DNA from: Larsenimonas salina
GTDB taxonomy: Bacteria; Pseudomonadota; Gammaproteobacteria; Pseudomonadales; Halomonadaceae
Direction: 5' to 3'
Length of the DNA stretch: 64,000 nucleotides
Assembly (NCBI RefSeq): GCF_023736155.1
Contig: NZ_JAMLJJ010000002.1
Coordinates: 248,001 to 312,000 of the forward strand
Below are positions 50,619-60,017 of the stretch, piece after piece. The notes under the pieces are model-generated. The model had not been told where the DNA came from. It saw only the letters and a list, made by a program, of their open reading frames with translations, and did no database searches. A program made the translations under genes and the position numbers. Within the stretch, counting starts at the first letter, position 1; the number at the start of each line of letters is the position of its first letter.

Positions 50619-52404
50619 CGTCGTCAAATGACAGGGTCGGGGCGAACGCATCGCCCTTGCCCTCATCACAGCCGAGTTCGAGCAGCTGAGCCTTTTGAGT
50701 GTCGGTGTCGATGCCAACTGCCACGACGCGCCACTGTGCGCTGTGCGCAAGCGCCAGGGTGCTTGAGATCGCGGCCTGCGCTTCTTGTAGCTTGTCTGAC
50801 CACTGCCGCGGCAGTTGCACGGACGAGATGGGCAGTGTCAGCAGCTCAAACAGCGGTGCGTGGCTAAGACCGAAGTCACTCAAGCTAAACCGCACGCCGA
50901 TCGTTGCCAGTGAACGAATATGGCGCTTCAACTGAGTGTCGGTGTGAGCCAGGACATTCTCGGGCAGGTTGATGATCAATGTGTTGGGCGAAATGCCATG
51001 TCGGTTCAGTAGGTTGACGACCGAATCGCTGAAATCGGCTTGAATGCACCAGGCTCGACTGACGTTGAATGCGATGGGCGGGCAGGGCGTCTTTTTGCGC
51101 TGACACGCAGCGATCTGGCCCGCGATGGTTGTAAGCACCCACCGATCCATGGCTTCGGTCAGGTTGAGCCGATCGCACGCGTCCACGATTTCTTCCCGCG
51201 TTACTTCACCAAGCTCAGTGTCATACCACCCGATGCGAGCCTCAAGGCTTGAAACCGAGTTATCGCTAAGGGCGTAAACCGGCTGATAGGCCAGGGTGAT
51301 GCGCTCTTCCTGGAACGCCTGGGGAAGACGTCGTGTAATCGTTGCGCTTCGTACAAGATCTTGCCGATGGTGTTCAGCATCGATCTGGTGAAAGGCGGGA
51401 ATGGCGACGCCGTCATGTTCAAGCGTGTACTGCATATGAGAGATGATGTGGCTTGCACGTTCGAACAATCGACAATCGCTTAACCAGTTAAGTCTGGGGG
51501 CACAGCCGAAGGGGTCTTCTGGATGATCGTAGGCGCCATGCAGGGCATCCGCTGCCCGCTCGACCAGCTGTTCACGACCGGCCTGCGTTGCGGCTTCGAA
51601 CAAAATCGCCATAACGGTATTGCCCAGCCGCCCGAAGAGCAGCCCATGGCCTCGAAAGGATTGCCTGAGTCGGCGCGAGGCTTCGATGGTGACCTTGGTG
51701 GCCTGATCGATGCCATAGCGGGCGCGCACCTGCTCGAGATTGGGCAAGTCCACCATGACCAGCGAGTAGTGGCTATCAGCATGAACTTCGTCGTTTAGAA
51801 GCTCGTCGATGCGTTCCATGAAGCGACCTGGGTAGAGGTAGTGCGTCAACGGGTCGAGCGAGTTTCGAAGCTTGGCGTCGTTGCGTTCGTTGTTGAGCGT
51901 CAGATCGTTGGTCAGTTCATGAGACAGAAAGGTCGCGAACTCATGGAGCAGTTCACGCTTGTGCGGGCTCAAGCGACGTGGGATATCATCGATCAGGCAC
52001 AGCGTACCGAGCGGGAGCCCGTTGGCGGCTCGAATCAGCGCACCGGCGTAGAATCGAATGTGGGGTGGCCCGGTCACGAGCGGATTGGATACAAACCGAG
52101 GATCCTGAAGCGCGTCCTCGATGATCAGATCTTCCTCCTCATTGAGCGCGTGCGCGCAAAAGGATAGATCACGGTGCGTCTCGCGGGCGGTCAGGCCGAC
52201 GCGTGACTTGAACCACTGGCGGTACTCATCGACCAGTGAGATCAAAACGATCGGCACGTCAAACGTTCGGCTGACCAGGCGGGTCAACCGGTCGAAGCGC
52301 TGTTCCGGGGCGGTATCGAGAATGGAAAGGTGCCTGAGCTCGTTGAGCCGCCGGGTTTCCTGAGGATGAGGATCCGCTGGAACAGCGCCGTTATCGAGTC
52401 GCAT
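50593..52404 (-). CDS. GAF-GGDEF-EAL protein with both catalytic domains degenerate
   Basis: From the ATG at 52404 (AAGGAG six bases upstream) the protein has 603 residues. A GAF domain (about 25-165; SLVDEYRQWFKSRVGL, RDLSFCAHAL) is followed by a GGDEF-fold domain (180-315) whose active loop reads RLGNTV (259-264) instead of GGDEF. The EAL-fold domain (350-600) keeps E388 but has SLEARIGW for EALLRW, LSDFG for DDFG and VGIDT for EGVET. Cyclase and phosphodiesterase activities are therefore unlikely. It is probably a c-di-GMP- or GTP-binding sensor, or works through protein contacts. It has no membrane segment. Confidence 0.85.
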   Translation of the reverse strand: MRLDNGAVPADPHPQETRRLNELRHLSILDTAPEQRFDRLTRLVSRTFDVPIVLISLVDEYRQWFKSRVGLTARETHRDLSFCAHALNEEEDLIIEDALQDPRFVSNPLVTGPPHIRFYAGALIRAANGLPLGTLCLIDDIPRRLSPHKRELLHEFATFLSHELTNDLTLNNERNDAKLRNSLDPLTHYLYPGRFMERIDELLNDEVHADSHYSLVMVDLPNLEQVRARYGIDQATKVTIEASRRLRQSFRGHGLLFGRLGNTVMAILFEAATQAGREQLVERAADALHGAYDHPEDPFGCAPRLNWLSDCRLFERASHIISHMQYTLEHDGVAIPAFHQIDAEHHRQDLVRSATITRRLPQAFQEERITLAYQPVYALSDNSVSSLEARIGWYDTELGEVTREEIVDACDRLNLTEAMDRWVLTTIAGQIAACQRKKTPCPPIAFNVSRAWCIQADFSDSVVNLLNRHGISPNTLIINLPENVLAHTDTQLKRHIRSLATIGVRFSLSDFGLSHAPLFELLTLPISSVQLPRQWSDKLQEAQAAISSTLALAHSAQWRVVAVGIDTDTQKAQLLELGCDEGKGDAFAPTLSFDDAIDHVRAT

Positions 52405-52609
52405 GTATTGCTCCTTGCTGAAGGAGGATTCGCACGTATCGGATAGTGTCATCAGGCTTCGCTCCCTGAACCCTGTTAAATGGGCTATCGGCAGAATATC
52501 TTTTTATTAGATATAGTTTATAAAATAAATGCATACTGCCAAATACCCCATGAATACCTTCAGACCACATTGGCATGGGGGCGCCTCCCACTTGTGCGCC
52601 GATAGGGCG

Positions 52610-53602
52610 TTATTCTCTCAGTTTTGCAAGAAGACGGTAGCTGTTCAATCGGTCGTTCATGTCGAAGGCATCGGTATTGATCATCAATTCATCGATTTGG
52701 GTACGTTCGATCAGCTGCTTGAGCTGAGTGCGTGCGGTCTCCGGTGATCCGACAACGGAGGCTCCCAGGTGGCGCTCGACGGCGATGCGCTCATGGGGCA
52801 ACCAGTCGAGTGTATCTACCGGTGGCTGAAGGCGCGTGGTTTGACCTCGAATCAGGTTGAGGAATTTCTGTTGTTGCGTAGTGGCAAGCCACTGGGCGCG
52901 TTCATCGGTTTCAGCAATGACCATCGGGATGCCGAGCATGGCATAGGGCGCCGAGAGAACATTCGAAGGCCTGAAATTGGTTCGATAAAGGTCAAGCGCC
53001 TCGTACATGTAGCCCGGTGCGAATTGCCCCGCGAAGGCGAACGGCAAGCCGAGCCGCCCGGCAAGTTGAGCGCTGTAACCGCTCGAACCCAGTAGCCAGA
53101 CGGGCACATGCGTATCCTGACCTGGTATGGCCTGAACGCGTTGACCCGGTTCGGGGGCGCCCAAATAACGCTGAAGCTCGGCAAGCTGGTCGGGAAAGTC
53201 ATCCACGCCGCCCTGGGACGAGCGCCTCATCGCGTGCATGGTCGCGCCATCGCTTCCGGGGGCTCGGCCCAGGCCCAGATCGATTCGATCGGGATACAGG
53301 GTGGCAAGCGTTCCGAATTGCTCGGCGATCACAAGCGGAGGGTGGTTTGGAAGCATGATGCCGCCTGATCCAATGCGCATGTGCGTCGTCTGTTGAGCGA
53401 TATGGCCGATCAGAATCGAGGTGGCGGCGCTGGCGATGCCGGAAATATTGTGGTGTTCAGCCAGCCAGTAGCGGTTGAAGCCGAGGGCTTCGGTTTCCTG
53501 GGCAAGGTGTACCGAATTCTTGAAGGTTTCGGCAGCACTGCCGCCTGCGCGAATGGGCGCAAGGTCGAGCACTGATAGTGGAAGCGTTGAAAGTGATGAC
53601 AT
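52610..53602 (-). CDS. LLM-class flavin-dependent oxidoreductase
   Basis: The 330-residue protein is a luciferase-like monooxygenase of the group with [13 protein letters not shown] near the start, [16 protein letters not shown] and [20 protein letters not shown]. It also has the typical [14 protein letters not shown] loop. It should use FMNH2 and oxygen; the natural substrate is unknown. GGGGGA lies before the ATG at 53602. It is a single gene. Confidence 0.9.
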   Translation of the reverse strand: MSSLSTLPLSVLDLAPIRAGGSAAETFKNSVHLAQETEALGFNRYWLAEHHNISGIASAATSILIGHIAQQTTHMRIGSGGIMLPNHPPLVIAEQFGTLATLYPDRIDLGLGRAPGSDGATMHAMRRSSQGGVDDFPDQLAELQRYLGAPEPGQRVQAIPGQDTHVPVWLLGSSGYSAQLAGRLGLPFAFAGQFAPGYMYEALDLYRTNFRPSNVLSAPYAMLGIPMVIAETDERAQWLATTQQQKFLNLIRGQTTRLQPPVDTLDWLPHERIAVERHLGASVVGSPETARTQLKQLIERTQIDELMINTDAFDMNDRLNSYRLLAKLRE

Positions 53603-53695
53603 GATCCCCCCATCCTGCAATAAAAGTTAGCGTGCTTACAATGTAGCGCAGGATGGGGGGCTTGGCCGAGTTTTACAACCGTTTGATCGCCGTGA

Positions 53696-54019
53696 TCAGC
53701 GCTTGGTCTCGAACTCGCCGTCGATGACATTGAGCGACGGGTCGGTGTGTGCGGCATGTGTGCGCTCGGTCCGACCTTCGAAGGTATATCCGCCCTGTTG
53801 GGCTTTTTGCATCCGGCGTTTCAGAAAGGGCGCGGTCAACGTGCCGAGCACGATCACAAAGGCCGCGACCAGAAGGCCGAATATGACAAAGGCGGCCACA
53901 CCCAAGAGCATCAGGGCGCGCTTGAGCGGATTGGCGCCTGAGCGCTGCGCTTTCTGGTGCAGGTGGCTTTTAAAATCCAGCGTACGCTGCCAGGTGTTCT
54001 GTGAGCGAAATGCGGTCAT
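53696..54019 (-). CDS. Small membrane protein, function unknown
   Basis: The 107-residue protein has a basic N-terminus (about 1-33), one long hydrophobic segment or hairpin (about 35-66, LMLLGVAAFVIFGLLVAAF and VIVLGTLTAPF) and a charged, soluble tail ending in VIDGEFETKR. No family is recognised. An antisense frame of similar length exists, but this one has the better hydrophobic pattern. It is a single-gene unit next to the LLM oxidoreductase on the same strand. Confidence 0.6.
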   Translation of the reverse strand: MTAFRSQNTWQRTLDFKSHLHQKAQRSGANPLKRALMLLGVAAFVIFGLLVAAFVIVLGTLTAPFLKRRMQKAQQGGYTFEGRTERTHAAHTDPSLNVIDGEFETKR

Positions 54020-54130
54020 GGAGCCTCACTGAGTCGTGATGTGATGTATGGTAGGACTATGCCACAGGTTGTGCGTTCCATGGTTCGCCATGCCTTCAGC
54101 CTAAACCAAGATTGAGCCGAAGATGGCGAG

Positions 54131-54967
54131 GTGCTCGAGTTGCCGGGTCAAGAACGTCTTTCCCCGTTTCAGATTTTTCTGTTGTTCCTATCGTTTTATG
54201 TCCTGATCGCCATCGGGGCTCAAACGTTTTTCCAACTCCCCCGTGAACTTCAGCGGCTCTTTCGCTACCTCGATTACATTGTCTGCGGGTTCTTTTTCAT
54301 CGATTTCTGCCTGAGGTTCAAGCGCGCCGAAAGCAAGCTTGGCTACATGAAATGGGGGTGGATCGACCTGCTTGCGTGCATTCCGCTGATGAGCCAGTTC
54401 CAGGCCGCGCGTCTTTTCAGGGTCATTTTGATCTTCAGGCTGGTTCGCGCGCTGCGCTCGATCAAGTCTCTGGTCGACGTGGTGTTTCGAAACCGCGCCG
54501 AAGGCGTGTTCGTCACGGCGGCTTCGGCCACGATGCTGCTGGTCGCATTCGGTGCGATCGCGATGCTCTTGATCGAGGGGCCTGTCCCTGAAAGCCAGAT
54601 CAATACGGCAGAGGAGGCGCTCTGGTGGGCGTTTGTCACGGTGACCACTGTCGGTTATGGGGACTATTACCCGGTGACACTGGGCGGACGGCTGGTTGCA
54701 GTCGTGGTCATGATCGGGGGCGTGGGCATGTTCGGTAGTTTTGCCGCATACGTCGGCTCCCTGTTCGTCGCGGATGAAAACGACGACGCCGACCGTCAGC
54801 ATCGAGCGAACCGGGAGATGATGCGTCATTTGAATCGTCAGATCGATGGGTTGGGCAAGGAGGTGGCGCTTTTGAGAGAGGAGCTTGCCGAGGCTCGAGC
54901 GTCCAGGCGCAGCGAGGAGGGGGGCGCTGAAAAAGTGGCCGAGTCGGACGCACCGGGGCGTCACTAA
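54131..54967 (+). CDS. Voltage-gated potassium-type ion channel
   Basis: The 278-residue protein has the 6-helix channel layout: an S4-like helix with spaced arginines (RLFRVILIFRLVRALRSIK, about 94-112), a pore helix and the K+ filter TVGYGD (173-178). A cytosolic coiled coil (about 220-260) that may set the tetramer follows. It should conduct K+ across the inner membrane. The start is a GTG at 54131; an ATG at 54123 is in another frame. It is a single gene. Confidence 0.9.
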   Translation: MLELPGQERLSPFQIFLLFLSFYVLIAIGAQTFFQLPRELQRLFRYLDYIVCGFFFIDFCLRFKRAESKLGYMKWGWIDLLACIPLMSQFQAARLFRVILIFRLVRALRSIKSLVDVVFRNRAEGVFVTAASATMLLVAFGAIAMLLIEGPVPESQINTAEEALWWAFVTVTTVGYGDYYPVTLGGRLVAVVVMIGGVGMFGSFAAYVGSLFVADENDDADRQHRANREMMRHLNRQIDGLGKEVALLREELAEARASRRSEEGGAEKVAESDAPGRH

Positions 54968-55328
54968 AATCGAGTTAGAGAGCCATCCTTGGCGGTGTTA
55001 CTTCCTTGCTGCTTGCTTCACCCTGAAGCGTGATCCTTCCTGGGATGCCACAGCACAACAGGCCGGACCTTGGTTGCCGAATTATTAAATATTAGAGGGT
55101 TCTAAAAGTAAATCGCCTATTGGAATAAATTCAATTTTTCTTAATCCTGTGTTTTCCACAGCCCGTGTCTAGCCTCCGTAACGCATTGATTACGTGGATA
55201 AGAGACAATCGGCCGTGCCCACTATCTCGACCGCGCCCAAAACAGCTATGCTGTAGAGGAACTTCTGACACGTTTAATCGAGTGCCAGTCATCAACAAGG
55301 TCGAATCCTGAATCTCTGGAGGAACGTT
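54968..55328. promoter_or_regulatory. Leader region of the transaldolase gene
   Basis: About 360 bases with no convincing frame. It contains an AT-rich patch (55083-55145), a small dyad ACAGC-TAT-GCTGT (55242-55254) and the ribosome site TGGAGG (about 55316-55321). The talB promoter should be here. I see no hexamer pair strong enough to name. Confidence 0.45.
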
Positions 55329-56279
55329 ATGACAACGCAGCTGGAAGCGTTGAAAGAGCTGTCTCATGTGGTTGCCGACACAGGCGACCTCGATGCGATC
55401 CGCAAGTATCAGCCAATGGATGCAACCACCAACCCATCCTTGATTCTCAAGGCCTTCGATCTTGAAAGCTATCAGGACCTGATCAAGAACGTCATCTCTC
55501 AGGTCAAGGAAGAATCGAATGACAAGGATGAGCAGGTTGCCTCTGCGGTAGACCACCTGGCGGTCGCCATCGGTACCGAGATTGCGGGCATCGTACCTGG
55601 TCGAGTCTCGACAGAAGTGTCCGCCAAGCTCTCGTTCGACAAGGACGCAAGCATCGAGAAGGCGCATCACCTGATCGATCTGTATGAGAAAAAGGGCATC
55701 ACGCGTGATCGCGTTCTGATCAAGCTGGCATCCACCTGGGAAGGCATCTGCGCCGCCGAGCAGCTCGAGAAGGAAGGCATCAACTGTAACCTGACGCTTC
55801 TGTTCTCCGACGCTCAGGCTCGCGCCTGCTTTGAAGCCGGAGTCTTTCTGATCTCGCCGTTCGTCGGCCGCGTGACGGACTGGTACAAGAAAGAAACCGG
55901 CAAGGATTACAGCGCCGAGGAAGATCCGGGCGTTCAGTTCGTACGCGGCGTTTGCGAATACGCAAGCGACTACGGCTACGAAACGGTCGTCATGGGTGCA
56001 AGCTTCCGTAATACCGGTCAGATCCTGGCGCTTGCCGGCTGCAACCGCCTGACCATCTCGCCGCAGCTGCTTGAAGAGCTTAATGGCAACGAAGGCTCGG
56101 TCGAGCGCAAGGTCAGCGACACCGGTGCTGGCGACAAGACGTTGCCGCGCATGACCGAAAGCGAGTTCCGTTTTCAGCATAACGAAGACGCCATGGCCAA
56201 TGACAAGCTGGCCGAAGGCATTCGCAAGTTTGCTGAAGATCAGGATACGCTCGAGCAGCGCATCGCCGAAATGCTGTAA
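55329..56279 (+). CDS. tal: Transaldolase
   Basis: The 316-residue protein is a class I transaldolase with [12 protein letters not shown] (31-42), the Schiff-base lysine K132 in [11 protein letters not shown] and [12 protein letters not shown]. Its length is that of E. coli TalB. It moves a dihydroxyacetone unit between sugar phosphates in the pentose phosphate pathway. GGAGG precedes the ATG. It is followed by a strong terminator and is a single-gene unit. Confidence 0.95.
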   Translation: MTTQLEALKELSHVVADTGDLDAIRKYQPMDATTNPSLILKAFDLESYQDLIKNVISQVKEESNDKDEQVASAVDHLAVAIGTEIAGIVPGRVSTEVSAKLSFDKDASIEKAHHLIDLYEKKGITRDRVLIKLASTWEGICAAEQLEKEGINCNLTLLFSDAQARACFEAGVFLISPFVGRVTDWYKKETGKDYSAEEDPGVQFVRGVCEYASDYGYETVVMGASFRNTGQILALAGCNRLTISPQLLEELNGNEGSVERKVSDTGAGDKTLPRMTESEFRFQHNEDAMANDKLAEGIRKFAEDQDTLEQRIAEML

Positions 56280-56298
56280 GGCCTTTGCCTTTGATACG

Positions 56299-56326
56299 AA
56301 AAACCCCGCGAATGCGGGGTTTTTTT
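56299..56326. terminator. Rho-independent terminator between talB and dps-like genes
   Basis: AAAAACCCCGC (56299-56309), loop GAAT, GCGGGGTTTTT (56314-56324) and further T. It works for both convergent genes. Confidence 0.9.
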
Positions 56327-56349
56327 AGATCCAGTGAATGCGGGCCGGG

Positions 56350-56826
56350 TCACTTGCCGAGATAGGCCGACAGCATCCACACCGTCTTTTCCTGCTCACG
56401 GATGTAGTCGCTTACCTGAGAGGCGGTGCCTTCGTCATCGGCGTCATTGGCCGCGCTCAGAACGCTTCGCTGTATCTCAAGCAGCGTGGAAAAACCGCTC
56501 ACCATTGTCTTCACGCACGCATCGCCGTCGCTGACGTCGACCACTTCCTTGACGGTGCTGACCTTGGCGTAATCGCTGTAGGCATGCAGTGGCGTATGAC
56601 CAAGCGTCAGAATGCGCTCGGCAATCTCGTCGACCTTGGTCAGAAGGTCGGTGTAGATCACCTCGAACTGGTTGTGCAGCTCGAAAAACTGGGGGCCTTT
56701 CACGTTCCAGTGGCAGCCGCGCGCGTTCATGTAAAACATCTGATAGTTCGCCAGAAGTTCATTGAGCTTTTCGGCAAGCTGATTGGCGTTCGATGACTGT
56801 AAACCGATGGCGTTGGTGGACGTCAT
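56350..56826 (-). CDS. dps: Dps-family ferritin-like DNA-protection protein
   Basis: From the ATG at 56826 (AAGGAGAGG upstream) the protein has 158 residues. The ferroxidase ligands have Dps spacing: H39, H51, D66 and E70 in NARGCHWNVKG, ELHNQFEVIYTDLLTKVDEIAE. It forms a 12-subunit shell, oxidises iron with peroxide and protects DNA. The open frame goes on 57 codons upstream but lacks a ribosome site. A glycerate kinase gene lies 64 bases upstream on the same strand. Confidence 0.93.
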   Translation of the reverse strand: MTSTNAIGLQSSNANQLAEKLNELLANYQMFYMNARGCHWNVKGPQFFELHNQFEVIYTDLLTKVDEIAERILTLGHTPLHAYSDYAKVSTVKEVVDVSDGDACVKTMVSGFSTLLEIQRSVLSAANDADDEGTASQVSDYIREQEKTVWMLSAYLGK

Positions 56827-56890
56827 TGACCTCTCCTTGAGCGTTGAACACGTCTTACCTGGAAAAAGGTGGTCCTCCGCGCTCGATATT

Positions 56891-58048
56891 TCAATCTTCG
56901 GTCGAGGATTTCGTGAAACCAGTGCCTGCGCGCCACAGCCGAAACACGGCTTCCGAGCGGTCGGCAAGCAGCTCACCGCAACGCGCGAGCGCCTCATCGA
57001 GCGCCATCGGGCGGTCGGCGAGTGCGAATGCTGCGGTCACGCCGTCCTCGAGCGCACGTTCCCAGCCGGTGTCGAGGCAGCCGGCCAGTACGATCGTTGG
57101 AACATGGTTCATGGCGGCGCGCCGAGCGATACCGATCGGCGTCTTGCCGGCGAGGCTCTGCCCGTCAAGGCGGCCCTCGCCGGTAATCACGAGCTCGGCG
57201 GTACTGAGCGTCTGTTCGAACTTTACGTGCTTCATCACAAGGTCGATGCCGGGCGCGAGCTCTGCGTCGAAAAACGAAAGCGCGGCAAAGCCCATGCCGC
57301 CAGCGGCGCCTGCGCCTTCATGGGTTTGAGCGTCGGTGCCGGTGTGCTCGGCCACAACGCGGGCAAAGATGGCAAGCGCCTCATCGAGCTCGGCAACGTC
57401 TGCTTCATCGGCGCCTTTTTGCGGGCCAAATACGGCGCTCGCTCCACGTGGCCCGCACAAGGGGTTGCTCACATCCACGGCAGCTTCGAAGTGTACGCCG
57501 GCAAGGCGGGAATCAAGACCTTGCGCATCAATGCGTACAAGGGTCTTGAGCGCTGCACCGCCGGGTGGCAGTAGGTCACCGCGCTCATCGAGAAACGCCA
57601 TGCCGAGTGCGTGCATCATACCGCTGCCGGCGTCGTTGGTGGCGCTGCCGCCAAGCGTCAGCACGATATGCTCGGCGCCGGCATCGAGTGCCTCACCGAT
57701 GAGCAGGCCGACACCTTCTGTGGTGGTGTGGCACGCGTCTCGCTCTTCGCGCTTGAGATGTTGTAGGCCGGCCGCTTCAGCCAGCTCGATGAAGGCGGTC
57801 CGGGTGGCGGCGTCCCAGCCCCAGTCAGCATCGATGGGTCGCCGCAAGGCATCGACCACGCGAGCTCGCCTTCGGGTCATGCCGGTTGCCTCGATCACGG
57901 CGTCGAGCGTGCCTTCGCCGCCGTCGCCCATCGGGCAGATCAGCACCTCGCAACCGGGGTCGGCCCGTCGGATGCCCTCGGCCATGGCGTTGGCTGCCGC
58001 TCTGGCGCTGAGGGCATCCTTGAAACTGTCCGGTGCCAATATAATCAT
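56891..58048 (-). CDS. Glycerate 2-kinase (GlxK/GarK type)
   Basis: The 385-residue protein has the GlxK/GarK signatures MIILAPDSFKDALSARAAANAMAEG-like start (first residues), CPMGDGGEGTLDAV, TLGGSATNDAGSGMMHALG and ITGEGRLDGQSLAGKTPIG. It phosphorylates D-glycerate to 2-phosphoglycerate with ATP. The hydroxyacid dehydrogenase at 0.3-1.25 kb makes similar intermediates, although it lies far away. The ATG at 58048 has AAGGAGAGG upstream; the longer frame is unsupported. Confidence 0.93.
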   Translation of the reverse strand: MIILAPDSFKDALSARAAANAMAEGIRRADPGCEVLICPMGDGGEGTLDAVIEATGMTRRRARVVDALRRPIDADWGWDAATRTAFIELAEAAGLQHLKREERDACHTTTEGVGLLIGEALDAGAEHIVLTLGGSATNDAGSGMMHALGMAFLDERGDLLPPGGAALKTLVRIDAQGLDSRLAGVHFEAAVDVSNPLCGPRGASAVFGPQKGADEADVAELDEALAIFARVVAEHTGTDAQTHEGAGAAGGMGFAALSFFDAELAPGIDLVMKHVKFEQTLSTAELVITGEGRLDGQSLAGKTPIGIARRAAMNHVPTIVLAGCLDTGWERALEDGVTAAFALADRPMALDEALARCGELLADRSEAVFRLWRAGTGFTKSSTED

Positions 58049-58162
58049 GACGCGCCTCTCCTTAAGTGTTGGCCATTCCCACCTTTTAACTACCTTAGCA
58101 CCGTGCGACCGGCTGACCAGCGACATACACTGAGAGTTCCACGCCCTATCAGGAGAGTGCAC

Positions 58163-58711
58163 ATGAATGGTCGAATCCGCGGCATGATCGCCGGGGTCGG
58201 GGCCGCGCTTTTAAGTGGCTGTGCGCTTCAGGGCACTGACCCGCTTGCCAGTGGCCCTGCGCCTGAGCCCCAGACGGGGTGCCGGCTGGCGCTCGAGCGC
58301 CCAGCCACCAACGTTGACTGGATGCGTGCAGCGTCAGAGGCGCTCAAGGCCCAGCACTATCACGTTTCCGACAGTGACGCGGAGCTTGGCGTGCTCAATG
58401 CCCGCCGGGTTCGATCATTGCCAGGGCTTGGGGCGACCGAACTCGTCTCCGGAGTCGATGGCTTTCCGGGCATGTACCACGCCGAGGGCCGAATCAATGA
58501 TCCGTGGCAGGTGTTTCGCGGTGATCCGCGGCGCATTGACCGCGTGACGCTGTTTAATGACGGGGGTGAACTTCGGCTTACACGGGGCACGACCGTGCTT
58601 TCGGACCGAAATTTTCCGATCGACGCCCGCCCCACAGCACAAACCGGGTTCTGTGTCGGACTACTGGATGCCGTCGCCGACCGGTTGGATCTTAAGGAGG
58701 GTGCGCAATGA
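58163..58711 (+). CDS. Lipoprotein of unknown function, first of a pair
   Basis: The 182-residue protein has a lipobox (ALLSGC, Cys about residue 20). Its globular part contains GCRLALERPATNVDWMRAA, a run around LPGLGATELVSGVDGFPG and paired cysteines (about 39 and 165). AGGAGAG precedes the ATG at 58163. Its stop overlaps the start of the next lipoprotein gene (ATGA), so the two are translated together. No family is recognised. Confidence 0.7.
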   Translation: MNGRIRGMIAGVGAALLSGCALQGTDPLASGPAPEPQTGCRLALERPATNVDWMRAASEALKAQHYHVSDSDAELGVLNARRVRSLPGLGATELVSGVDGFPGMYHAEGRINDPWQVFRGDPRRIDRVTLFNDGGELRLTRGTTVLSDRNFPIDARPTAQTGFCVGLLDAVADRLDLKEGAQ

Positions 58712-59091
58712 CAGTACGTTCGTGGCCGTTTTATGCGCTGCTGCTTTTATGGATGACCGGGTGTGCAAGCGTGTCATCCACGCCCCCGGCGCCGGTGGTT
58801 GTCGCCACCAGTGCGTCGCCGCTTCAAACACAAAAGGCGTTGGCCGGAGTGCTGGTCGAGCGCGGCTTTACCATCGACCATGCCGATCACGATCTATGTA
58901 CTCTGAGTGCGCATTTTGCTGCGCGGCCGCCGTTTCATGTCGAGGGTGAGTGCCGGCCAGAGACGCCCGGCACGCGGCTTGAACTTCGTGCACGTCGGGG
59001 TACGACCTGGCTTGCCGGCCCGCGGTTAACGGGCCTTGTTGAGGCCCTTGCTCAAAAACTCCCCGAGGCTAGGGCAGTAGCAACACCTTGA
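58708..59091 (+). CDS. Lipoprotein of unknown function, second of a pair
   Basis: The 127-residue protein has a lipobox (LWMTGC, Cys about 19), a Pro/Ala/Ser linker and a small domain (about 40-120, LAGVLVERGFTIDHADHDLC). Its N-terminal half resembles that of the partner gene at 58163 (both read Cys-rich, with a helix followed by a GF-x-I/V-x-H/D strand), which may reflect a common fold. It overlaps the upstream gene by four bases, and its 3' end overlaps the convergent HIT gene by 23 bases. Confidence 0.68.
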   Translation: MTVRSWPFYALLLLWMTGCASVSSTPPAPVVVATSASPLQTQKALAGVLVERGFTIDHADHDLCTLSAHFAARPPFHVEGECRPETPGTRLELRARRGTTWLAGPRLTGLVEALAQKLPEARAVATP

Positions 59092-59491
59092 GCTCTTCCA
59101 TGCGCTTGGCAAGCACCTCAGTCGTCATGGGCTCGGCCGGAGAGTGGCCCCAAACGGGCCCCGGCCAGGCGGGATCTTGCTTGAAGCGAAGCACTAGGTG
59201 CACATGAAACTGGGGCACCAGATTGCCCAGCGAGGCCACGTTGAGCTTGTCGGCATTGAAGTGGTCTTTCAGGCATTGCCCCCATTCGGCTAGGATGCGC
59301 CAAAGGGCTTGCTGCGCGGTGTCTGGAAGCTCGAAAAGCTCCACACATTCCGGATGCTCGGGAATGAAAACCAGCCAGCAATAGCGCGTATCGTCGAACA
59401 GCCGAACCTGACAGGACACGCGCTCGCTAAGCGCAAGCGTTGTCAGGTGATGTGTGTCGGCCTGAAGGCGTTCATCCAGCGTGAAGGTCAT
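59069..59491 (-). CDS. HIT-domain nucleotide hydrolase-like protein
   Basis: The 140-residue protein has the HIT core QFHVHLVLRF (H96, H98) preceded by GNLVP and followed by DPAWPGPVWG. Position 100 is Val, where many HIT proteins have a third His; this variant seems normal for the proteobacterial subgroup. Such proteins hydrolyse dinucleoside polyphosphates or nucleoside phosphoramidates in the cytosol. The gene is convergent with the lipoprotein pair and overlaps it slightly. Confidence 0.85.
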   Translation of the reverse strand: MTFTLDERLQADTHHLTTLALSERVSCQVRLFDDTRYCWLVFIPEHPECVELFELPDTAQQALWRILAEWGQCLKDHFNADKLNVASLGNLVPQFHVHLVLRFKQDPAWPGPVWGHSPAEPMTTEVLAKRMEELKVLLLP

Positions 59492-59593
59492 GTGTGACGC
59501 ACTCCGGTTGTGAAGTAGGCGGTAAAGTGTGACAAAGCTGCTACGCTTTGAAATGCATGGATGCCATTCAATCAGAACGACACGGAGTAAACC

Positions 59594-59725
59594 ATGAAGA
59601 AACCGTTTTTGATGCTAGCAAGTGCCTTGATGGCCATGAGTATTCTGGCAGGGTGCAACACAATGCACGGTGCAGGGCAGGATGTTGAGGAAGGTGGCGA
59701 AGCCATCCAGAACGCCGCCGACTAA
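59594..59725 (+). CDS. Entericidin EcnA/B-family small lipoprotein
   Basis: The 43-residue product starts MKKPFLMLASALMAMSILAG and continues C-NTMHGAGQDVEEGGEAIQ and NAAD. It has a lipobox (ILAGC) and the entericidin tail pattern GxGxDVxxGGxAIxxAA. Entericidins are small outer-membrane lipoproteins linked to stress-induced lysis. GGAG lies 7 bases before the ATG, and a strong terminator follows. It is a single-gene unit. Confidence 0.88.
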   Translation: MKKPFLMLASALMAMSILAGCNTMHGAGQDVEEGGEAIQNAAD

Positions 59726-59741
59726 GCCACGTACATCGACG

Positions 59742-59775
59742 AAAAGCCGCCGGGTTCCGCCCGGCGGCTTTTTTT
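59742..59775 (+). terminator. Rho-independent terminator after the entericidin gene
   Basis: AAAAGCCGCCGGG (59742-59754), loop TTCCG, CCCGGCGGC (59760-59768) and seven T. Confidence 0.92.
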
Positions 59776-59851
59776 GTATCTGTAGAAACGTCGCTCTGAC
59801 ACCACGAGGCAGGCGGACAATTTTTTTGTGTGTTTGTTCCCACTTCCACTT

Positions 59852-59870
59852 GATAATGTTTATCATTCTT
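59852..59870. promoter_or_regulatory. Fur box before the siderophore receptor gene
   Basis: GATAATGTTTATCATTCTT matches the 19-base Fur consensus at 15 of 19 positions by my alignment. It lies 147 bases before the TonB-dependent receptor start. Iron-bound Fur should repress the receptor gene here. Confidence 0.8.
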
Positions 59871-60017
59871 TTTATCTTAGCGGCACAGCAGGTTTACCGA
59901 TCTCGAGCGACGTGCATTAGACCTTAGACCTCCGGTATTCCTGAATACACGATAAAAAGCGATCCGAACGTCCTGGCGACGGTCGAATCGGACAAGGGAC
60001 TCATTTCAGGATCACGC

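Noticed and set aside
49731-50750. 339-codon open frame on the minus strand
   Set aside because: It is antisense to the TRAP permease and rich in His/Arg/Gln, typical of a shadow of a membrane gene.
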